A stretch of DNA of 64,000 nucleotides from positions 930,001-994,000 of the forward strand of contig NZ_AP025471.1 in the NCBI RefSeq assembly GCF_024347375.1, in the 5' to 3' direction. This document shows positions 58,369 through 64,000 of this stretch, one piece after another. The number at the start of each line of letters is the position of its first letter. Position 1 is the first letter of the stretch. The stretch is from Vibrio coralliirubri (lineage in GTDB: Bacteria > Pseudomonadota > Gammaproteobacteria > Enterobacterales > Vibrionaceae). The translations under genes were made by a program, and so were the position numbers. Below the pieces are notes generated by a model, which was not told the DNA's origin, ran no database searches, and worked only from the letters and a program-made list of their open reading frames with translations.

Positions 58369-59049
58369 TTAAGCAGCTGGAGAATCATTAAGAGCGTTCA
58401 GCCCTTGCTGCCAAAAAGCCACTTCCATACGCGTTGCGGTTTTAAAGATATGAACGATGTTTTGACCGCGCTCGCTGTTGATATCAATTTCAGCAAGCAG
58501 CTGGTTGAAGTATTCCGCGCCCGTTGCTACGCCAGACTGGAACTCTTCACTGCCATAAAGTTGCAGCCAGCTTGCGTATGGGTTGCCTTCCAAAACAGTT
58601 TCACTGCTTTCTAAAAGTGCTTTACCAATCACAGCGTAACCAATGGAACACGGAGCCAGTGCCGCATAAAGATCGACAAGATCCCCCGTCATACCCGCAT
58701 CTAGAACGTAGCGCGTGTAAGCAACTGTACCGAAATCTTCCGGTTCGTTTTCTAGGTCAGATTCGGTTAAACCCCACTGACCACAGTAAGTCACGTGGTG
58801 AGAGATTTCAGAATCTAGCAGAGCATGAACACTTGGCAATGCACGACGCATATCAGCCAGTGTTTTTGCCTTGTAAATCGCCAACGCATAAGCGCGGGCA
58901 TATTGCTTCAGGAACAGAAAGTCTTGCTTCAGATAATGCAGAAAACAAGGCTGAGCGAGCGTGCCGTTTGCTAGCGTTTTAACAAAATCATGCTCTGTGT
59001 AGTCTTGCCAATCTTGTTGACAGGCTTGGATTAAGTCTTGGTATTTCAT
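58369..59049 (-). CDS. tenA: Aminopyrimidine aminohydrolase (TenA, thiaminase II)
   Basis: A 226-residue helical enzyme that recovers HMP from degraded thiamin. LAPCSIGYAVIGK holds the catalytic Cys, and the N-terminal HDFVKTLANGTL and FLFLKQYARAYA match the family. It sits between thiY and thiM. With ThiY it makes sense as an HMP-precursor salvage route. Confidence 0.95.
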   Translation of the reverse strand: MKYQDLIQACQQDWQDYTEHDFVKTLANGTLAQPCFLHYLKQDFLFLKQYARAYALAIYKAKTLADMRRALPSVHALLDSEISHHVTYCGQWGLTESDLENEPEDFGTVAYTRYVLDAGMTGDLVDLYAALAPCSIGYAVIGKALLESSETVLEGNPYASWLQLYGSEEFQSGVATGAEYFNQLLAEIDINSERGQNIVHIFKTATRMEVAFWQQGLNALNDSPAA

Positions 59050-59057
59050 GAGATTCC

Positions 59058-60014
59058 TTAGTCAAAAGTCGGTACGTAGTCAGCGGCTTTTGGTAGTGAT
59101 TTGATGATGCCTTTGTCGAACATGAACTGTGCGTAATCGTCGTAACGTTTCAGGTCAACAGCAGAAGGGCGAAGTGCAAAACGAGTCAGCGTATCGTTCC
59201 ATGCGCGTTGGTTAAGCTCGTTGTTCAACGTATCTGGTGAATACGCAACAAACTCGCTCCATGACTCTTGTGGGTGGTTCACAATGTAAGTTGTTGCTTG
59301 TTCCAATGCTTTATTGAACGCTTTGATCGCTTCATCGTCGTGCTGCTTTGCGTTCGCAACAAAAATAAGCTCATCGTAAGCTGGCACACCGTGCTCTTCT
59401 GGGAAGAACGCTTTTGCTTTAAAGCCTTCAAGGGCTAACTGGTTAGTTTCGAAGTTACGTAGGCCACCCCAGATTGCATCTACCTTTCCCGATGCCAATG
59501 AAGATGAAAGAGCCCAACCCACATTGATGGTTTGCACGTCTGTAAACGCAACATTTTCTTGAGCTAGCATGGTGCCGATAGTCGCTTCTTCGTTACCCGC
59601 AATCGCAATACCGATCTTTTTGCCTTTCAGATCCGCTAATGAATCGTTCTTGCCGTTATCCAGTACCATTAGTGTGTTTAGTGGCGTCGCGATAAGGGTT
59701 GATGCACGAACTAAAGGAAGACCCGCTGCCACATCCATGGTTAAACTTGGTTGGTAAGTTACCGCTAAATCGACCTTACCTGCTGCAACCAATTTTGCTG
59801 GCGTGCTTGGGTCTGCTGGTTCTTGAATTTCAATGTCTAAGCCTTGGTCAGCAAAGTAGCCACGCTCTTGAGCAATCACAATTGGGCCATGGTTCGGGTT
59901 CACAAACCAATCCAACATCAGTGTCAGTTTCTTCTGTTCAGAGTCCGCTAGAGCATGACCTGAAACCAATGAAGCAAGCAGTGCCACTGCACCTATCAAT
60001 TTTGTATTTTTCAC
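59058..60014 (-). CDS. thiY: HMP-precursor ABC transporter, periplasmic binding protein
   Basis: A 318-residue binding protein of the NMT1/ThiY family with a signal peptide (to about 22). DWFVNPNHGPIVIAQERGYFADQG is the pyrimidine-binding hallmark. I start at the GTG at 60014, preceded by GGAAAGG. The upstream frame reaches into thiX. It delivers formylaminopyrimidine to ThiX/Z, and TenA then makes HMP from it. Confidence 0.93.
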   Translation of the reverse strand: MKNTKLIGAVALLASLVSGHALADSEQKKLTLMLDWFVNPNHGPIVIAQERGYFADQGLDIEIQEPADPSTPAKLVAAGKVDLAVTYQPSLTMDVAAGLPLVRASTLIATPLNTLMVLDNGKNDSLADLKGKKIGIAIAGNEEATIGTMLAQENVAFTDVQTINVGWALSSSLASGKVDAIWGGLRNFETNQLALEGFKAKAFFPEEHGVPAYDELIFVANAKQHDDEAIKAFNKALEQATTYIVNHPQESWSEFVAYSPDTLNNELNQRAWNDTLTRFALRPSAVDLKRYDDYAQFMFDKGIIKSLPKAADYVPTFD

Positions 60015-60060
60015 GGTTAACCTTTCCTTTTGAATATTATTCTTATGTTGAGCGAAGCCA

Positions 60061-60876
60061 TCATTGGTTTTCCCAAGGGATAGCTTTTTTGAGTAATTTA
60101 TCTGTAACGAAGTAGAGCGAGATAGACAGCACCGCCAAGATGAACAAGGCAGCAAACATCTCATCAATGATCATGCGTGCGTTGGCCTGTAGCATTAAAT
60201 AACCCAGCCCTTCGCTCGAACCAACCCACTCCCCGACGACCGCACCAATTGGGGCAATCACCACCGCCACACGAATGCCAGACGCTAAGGTTGGCAGTGC
60301 AGCAGGAAGTTGGATATGGCGAAGCAATTGCCATTTCGATGCACCCATCGTCTTGGCAAGATCGAGATAGCCTGTCGGTGTATTACGTAGGCCGTCGTAG
60401 CAACATGTGGTCACAGGGAAGAAGATAATGATCGCCGCCATCACCACTTTTGATGTGATGCCGTAACCAAGCCACAGCATCAATACTGGCGCGATAGCAA
60501 ACACGGGGATCGCTTGGCTCGCAATTAAGATAGGCAATAGCCAACGCTTTAGCGGATCAAACATCAACATCTGCAGAGCGAAAAATAGCCCCATCGATAA
60601 ACCAAGCAGCAAGCCAAGTAGGATCTCTTGCGCTGTCACCCAAGTGTGTTTGAGTAACACATCGTAACGTTCAATCAGCTTTAAAAAGACTTCTGCTGGC
60701 GCTGGCAGAATGAAGCTCGGCATCTCGAAGACAACCACAACTAGCTGCCATAAACCTAGAATCACAGCACTGCTGATAAGCAAACGAACAACAGGATTCA
60801 TCTGACGAGAGCGTGTAGTGGTAGCCTGTGCGTTAGTTGAACGAGCCACAGCTTCGCTTCGCGTTAGATCATTCAT
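60061..60876 (-). CDS. thiX: HMP-precursor ABC transporter permease
   Basis: A 271-residue permease with about six TM segments and the EAA-type loop DLAKTMGASKWQLLRHIQLPAALP. The ATG at 60876 has GGAG 7 bp ahead and overlaps thiZ by 8 bp. Belongs with thiY and thiZ. Confidence 0.92.
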   Translation of the reverse strand: MNDLTRSEAVARSTNAQATTTRSRQMNPVVRLLISSAVILGLWQLVVVVFEMPSFILPAPAEVFLKLIERYDVLLKHTWVTAQEILLGLLLGLSMGLFFALQMLMFDPLKRWLLPILIASQAIPVFAIAPVLMLWLGYGITSKVVMAAIIIFFPVTTCCYDGLRNTPTGYLDLAKTMGASKWQLLRHIQLPAALPTLASGIRVAVVIAPIGAVVGEWVGSSEGLGYLMLQANARMIIDEMFAALFILAVLSISLYFVTDKLLKKAIPWENQ

Positions 60877-61627
60877 AATCACGCTCCAACTGATCTAAGA
60901 TCGCTTGTTGTAACTCAGCACATTCACCATCTAACACTCTTGGTGTGGCCGTGTTGGGCACAGATAAAGACTGAGCGTTCGCCGGTGTGCCTTGCAACAC
61001 ATACAAATTATCCGCCAAGCGCACCGCTTCTTGTGGATCATGGGTGATCAACACAACGGTTTTATCTCTCAACAACTCACACGCCAAACTTTGCAGCTTG
61101 TGTCTCGTTACCGCATCCAGCGCAGAGAAGGGTTCATCCATCAACACCACTGGCTTGTCTTGCATTAAAGTGCGAGCCAAAGCAACACGCTGACGCATAC
61201 CACCAGACAATTGATCCGGCATCGCATTCGCATAATCAGCCAAACCAACCGCAGAAAGCAACTCGAGTGCTTGATTGGTTTGCACTGCTTTATCAGAAGC
61301 TGGATTTTGAAAACGATGACTCAGGCATACATTGTCGATAACTGACAGCCACGGCAATAACAAATCCTGCTGCGCCATGTAAGCGATGCGATCCGTTAAA
61401 GGCAGTTCATCAGACGTTGTCAATGTGCCCTGCCACTCCACCTTATCGTCCAGCAAGCCTGCCAGATAACGCAATACCGTGGTTTTTCCGCAACCACTTC
61501 GACCCAGCAATACCGTCCACTTACCCGCGTTTAAGCTAAGCGACAACCCAGACAAGGTCGCGTGCTCACTGTCGTTATAACGTAAGGAGGCATTGCTGAG
61601 CTGAACACCAACCGTATTAACGGACAT
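60869..61627 (-). CDS. thiZ: HMP-precursor ABC transporter ATPase
   Basis: A 252-residue ATPase with Walker A LLGRSGCGKTT, signature LSGGMRQRVALARTL and Walker B PVVLMDEPFSALD. It overlaps thiD by 11 bp and thiX by 8 bp, so translation is coupled through the operon. Confidence 0.93.
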   Translation of the reverse strand: MSVNTVGVQLSNASLRYNDSEHATLSGLSLSLNAGKWTVLLGRSGCGKTTVLRYLAGLLDDKVEWQGTLTTSDELPLTDRIAYMAQQDLLLPWLSVIDNVCLSHRFQNPASDKAVQTNQALELLSAVGLADYANAMPDQLSGGMRQRVALARTLMQDKPVVLMDEPFSALDAVTRHKLQSLACELLRDKTVVLITHDPQEAVRLADNLYVLQGTPANAQSLSVPNTATPRVLDGECAELQQAILDQLERDYE

Positions 61628-62510
61628 TACCGTGTCCAGCGAAGAAGTGATTTACAGGGCCATGACCTTGACCGACTTGTAACTCATCAGCGTGAGCAAT
61701 CGCGCGAGAGATGTATTGTTTGCCTAGCTCAACAGCCTCTGACAGCGTGTTGCCTTGCGCTAAGAAAGAAGCAATAGCAGAAGAAAGCGTACAACCCGTG
61801 CCGTGGGTGTTTTTGGTAGGAAAACGCTTAGCGCTAATCAAAGCAGACGTCGTCGGGAGAATCAGTAGATCGTTACTGTTTTCATCTTTCTCTAAATGAC
61901 CGCCTTTGAGAAGAACGGCTTTAGCACCTAGTGCGCGTAAGTCTTCAATCATGCCCTGCATTTCAGCTTCGCTTTCAGGTACTGGCTTGCCTGTTAATGC
62001 TGCGCCTTCAGGTAAATTAGGAGTAATGATGTCTGCCAGCGGAATCAGTTCTTGCTTTAGCGTCGTGATAGCTGAGTTTTCTAGAAGAAGGTCACCACTT
62101 GTCGCGACCATTACAGGGTCAATCACAAGATGCTTAGGTTGGTACTGTTTAATTTTGTCTGCAACGACTTTGATGATTTGCGAATCGGCCAACATGCCGA
62201 CTTTCACAGCCACGATATTCAGATCAGTAAAAACCGCATCTAACTGGCTAGCAACATGGTCGAGTGGAATAGGAAAAATGGCGGAAACGCCTTGCGTGTT
62301 CTGAGATGTGATCGCGGTAATTACCGAACAAGCGAAACTACCTGTCGCAGACATGGCTTTAATATCAGCTTGAATACCGGCACCGCCGCCACTGTCTGAG
62401 CCAGCGATCGTCAATACAATCGGAGTGTTCGTGCGAATCGAACCATCCACAGAATGCTGTGAAGCTGAGGCTTTTGGCGTTAAATCTTTTGAAATAGAAC
62501 TGTGTGTCAT
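61617..62510 (-). CDS. thiD: HMP/HMP-phosphate kinase
   Basis: A 297-residue kinase that phosphorylates HMP twice. TIAGSDSGGGAGIQADIKAM lies at about 33-52 and KNTHGTGCTLSSAIASFLA near the C-terminus. The first 28 residues are an extra polar extension absent from E. coli ThiD. AGGAG precedes the ATG, which supports the long start. It is the first gene behind the TPP riboswitch. Confidence 0.95.
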   Translation of the reverse strand: MTHSSISKDLTPKASASQHSVDGSIRTNTPIVLTIAGSDSGGGAGIQADIKAMSATGSFACSVITAITSQNTQGVSAIFPIPLDHVASQLDAVFTDLNIVAVKVGMLADSQIIKVVADKIKQYQPKHLVIDPVMVATSGDLLLENSAITTLKQELIPLADIITPNLPEGAALTGKPVPESEAEMQGMIEDLRALGAKAVLLKGGHLEKDENSNDLLILPTTSALISAKRFPTKNTHGTGCTLSSAIASFLAQGNTLSEAVELGKQYISRAIAHADELQVGQGHGPVNHFFAGHGNVR

Positions 62511-62624
62511 TGTCGCTCCTACTATCTTACAAGACGTAGGAGAACAAACACTGATCGAAGGAGAAGTCGCAATAGATTCATGAAAGTCTTCATGAGTGCA
62601 GACGTAGATCGAGTGCTTATAGTT

Positions 62625-62710
62625 CCCTACGCCAGTGTTAACTGAATCAGGTTCAACGGGTCTCGATTAACGATCTCAGCAAACACCAAATAAGGTATAT
62701 GCCCCCCGAC
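62625..62710 (-). promoter_or_regulatory. TPP riboswitch (Thi-box)
   Basis: The minus strand carries the aptamer signature: GGGGGGC, then GCTGAGATCG, then GAGACCCGTTGAACCTGAT and ACTGGCGTAGGGAA. The 5' GGGGGG pairs with the opposite end as in the class. It lies 115-200 bp before thiD, so thiamin pyrophosphate should turn off the salvage operon. Whether it acts on transcription or translation is not clear. Confidence 0.95.
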
Positions 62711-62816
62711 TATTGATAGCGATAGTAACAGCACTCTCACAACTGAGATACTGATTTTATTCAATTATAAGAATTACGCATGAATAAATTTCAATTAGGC
62801 ACTACAAAACAAATAC

Positions 62817-63734
62817 TTATAGCGTTCCTTTAACTGGCTTCGACTGTATAAACAAGCACAGCACAATCAGAGACATACCTAGCCAGCCTGTAAAAGGAAT
62901 CAGCTCACCGACAACGCAGACGGCAAGCACCGCGGCAACTACCGGTTCAAACAGAGTCAGCAGATTGGCACTGCTCGCGGTCACATGGCGTAAACCAAAA
63001 CTGAAGGCGACATAGCCCAAGCATTGTGGGATTAACGTCAGATAACTGATGACTAATACATTGGTCTGCGAGGAAAACAAGTTATCACCCGTAAACCAGA
63101 GCGTTGGCAGCAACAGTATCGCGCCGAGGCCAAAAATACTGCCCATCGCCGCTTGTGACTTAATCCCTTTATCGATCAGTGCTTTTGTCGCCCAAGAATA
63201 AATGGCGTAACACAGCCCTGCGAGCAAACCTAAAGCAATACCCAACAGCTTGAGATCATCACCGGGTTCATTCGCCGATGAAGATTCTGAAAACACCAAC
63301 AACCCAATACCCACCACACCAATCGCAAAGCTAGTGAGCCAACGTTTGTTGATATTATTTTTTTTGCTAATCAGACACTCTAACAGTGCCGAAAAGAAAG
63401 GTGCGGTTGCAATCGAAACCACGGTACCAATCGCCACGCCGGATAATTTCATTGAAGAATAGAAAGCTAAAGGATAGACCGCCAAAGCCAAAGCGCTCAC
63501 TGCCAACAGCCTCTTGTTCTGCAAAAGTTTGTCGAAAGCGAATAGGATTTTTCGATATGCCAAGCCCGCTTGCATTAGGCCGCCGACACCCATAGAGAAA
63601 GCACCAATCGCTAAGGGGCTTAGATCAGGCGCAAAGCTTGCGGCGGTGCCTGTCGTGCCCCATAAAATAGATGCAAACAAGATGGCTAAAGTGCCCGTTT
63701 GGAATTCGTTAACGCGATTGATGGCAAGATTCAT
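62817..63734 (-). CDS. EamA/DMT-family transporter
   Basis: A 305-residue inner-membrane protein with ten hydrophobic segments in two EamA repeats (ASILWGTTGTAASFAP near the start, PQCLGYVAFSFGLRHVTASSANLLTLFEPVVAAVLA in the second half spans the usual signature). The family exports metabolites or amino acids; the substrate is unknown. It is adjacent to an AraC gene in the same direction. Confidence 0.87.
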   Translation of the reverse strand: MNLAINRVNEFQTGTLAILFASILWGTTGTAASFAPDLSPLAIGAFSMGVGGLMQAGLAYRKILFAFDKLLQNKRLLAVSALALAVYPLAFYSSMKLSGVAIGTVVSIATAPFFSALLECLISKKNNINKRWLTSFAIGVVGIGLLVFSESSSANEPGDDLKLLGIALGLLAGLCYAIYSWATKALIDKGIKSQAAMGSIFGLGAILLLPTLWFTGDNLFSSQTNVLVISYLTLIPQCLGYVAFSFGLRHVTASSANLLTLFEPVVAAVLAVCVVGELIPFTGWLGMSLIVLCLFIQSKPVKGTL

Positions 63735-63819
63735 TTCTATTACCCAATTTTCAGTTCTGAAATAGATAATAGTGAAGATTGATAAAATTTAGTTTGCCGA
63801 AAGGACGCTATTGTTGCTT

Positions 63820-64000
63820 CTAAAGACTGTCTTTCATTGAGCCTAGAAACGCCCTTGGGGACATCCCAAAGTGCTGAGAGAAGCGACGACTGAAAGCAGA
63901 AACATCACTATACCCCACATTTTCGGCAATCAACTGAACCGGTAAATCGGTGTGGGTTAACAAGGCTTGGGCTTTCTCCATACGATATCGAGTGATGTAT
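63820..64000 (-). CDS. AraC-family regulator, C-terminal end (cut by the window)
   Basis: The last 59 residues of an AraC protein are visible, ending at the stop 63820-63822. They hold the second helix-turn-helix (VQLIAENVGYSDVSAFSRRFSQ, then FGMSPRAFLG). The rest lies beyond base 64000. It is upstream of and parallel to the EamA transporter and may control it. Confidence 0.9.
   Translation of the reverse strand, partial: YITRYRMEKAQALLTHTDLPVQLIAENVGYSDVSAFSRRFSQHFGMSPRAFLGSMKDSL

Noticed and set aside
1..64000. CRISPR arrays, tRNA or rRNA genes, prophage, integron attachment sites
   Set aside because: I saw no regularly spaced repeat array, no tRNA- or rRNA-like stretch, and no phage structural or integrase genes.

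Overview
The window is a 64 kb stretch of a Vibrio chromosome, most likely chromosome II of a Splendidus-clade-like species. The grounds are the gene content: a PrtV-type M6 protease of the V. cholerae length, a vctPDGC-like siderophore transporter, a solitary outer-membrane barrel protein, a DUF3332 lipoprotein, several chemoreceptors and c-di-GMP proteins, and moderate GC. The species was not tested by any search. Coding is dense and many operons end in clear intrinsic terminators.

Layout. 0.3-10.4 kb: a membrane GGDEF-EAL protein with a degenerate GGDEF motif, a secreted GH18 chitinase, a SorC-family regulator divergent from talB-tkt with a cluster of GAACA-N2-TGTTC-like operators between them, and an Aer-like PAS chemoreceptor. 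10.5-13.2 kb: an Lrp/AsnC regulator gene split by a complete IS5/IS903-type element that still has its perfect 9-bp target duplication, divergent from a Gate-domain membrane protein. 13.2-17 kb: a quiet region with inverted repeats, a 15-bp tandem repeat tract, a small secreted protein resembling the protease propeptide, and prtV broken by a one-base deletion. 17-25.5 kb: an MFS/LysR divergent pair, then a 1656-residue BvgS-like hybrid kinase co-transcribed with an HD-GYP response regulator. 26-34 kb: pstSCAB without phoU, convergent with the ferric-siderophore ABC operon, which has a Fur-box-like site.

34-39 kb: a kinase and a response regulator whose output domain is an ArsR/archaeal-type winged helix, followed by several small unrecognised genes. 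39-46.5 kb: a two-TM-pore potassium channel next to an AI-2E family protein, an AraC-controlled HlyD/DUF2955 efflux pair, a diguanylate cyclase with an I-site, and a solitary beta-barrel protein. 46.7-52 kb: a porin, a DUF3299 protein, an amidohydrolase and an AraC regulator, with a shared palindromic motif in front of porin and amidohydrolase. 52-54.5 kb: a PACE efflux protein divergent from a LysR regulator, and a tail-anchored small protein.

54.5-62.7 kb: a thiamin salvage locus. A TPP riboswitch precedes thiD-thiZ-thiX-thiY-tenA-thiM; thiE lies further on in the same orientation but is separated from thiM by an oppositely oriented HBM-type chemoreceptor. The window closes with an EamA transporter and the C-terminal end of an AraC regulator.

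No CRISPR array, tRNA, rRNA or prophage was seen. The strongest candidates for new biology are the REC-winged-helix two-component pair, the shared operator of the AraC/amidohydrolase/porin cluster, the SorC operator array, and the protease-propeptide-like small protein next to prtV.
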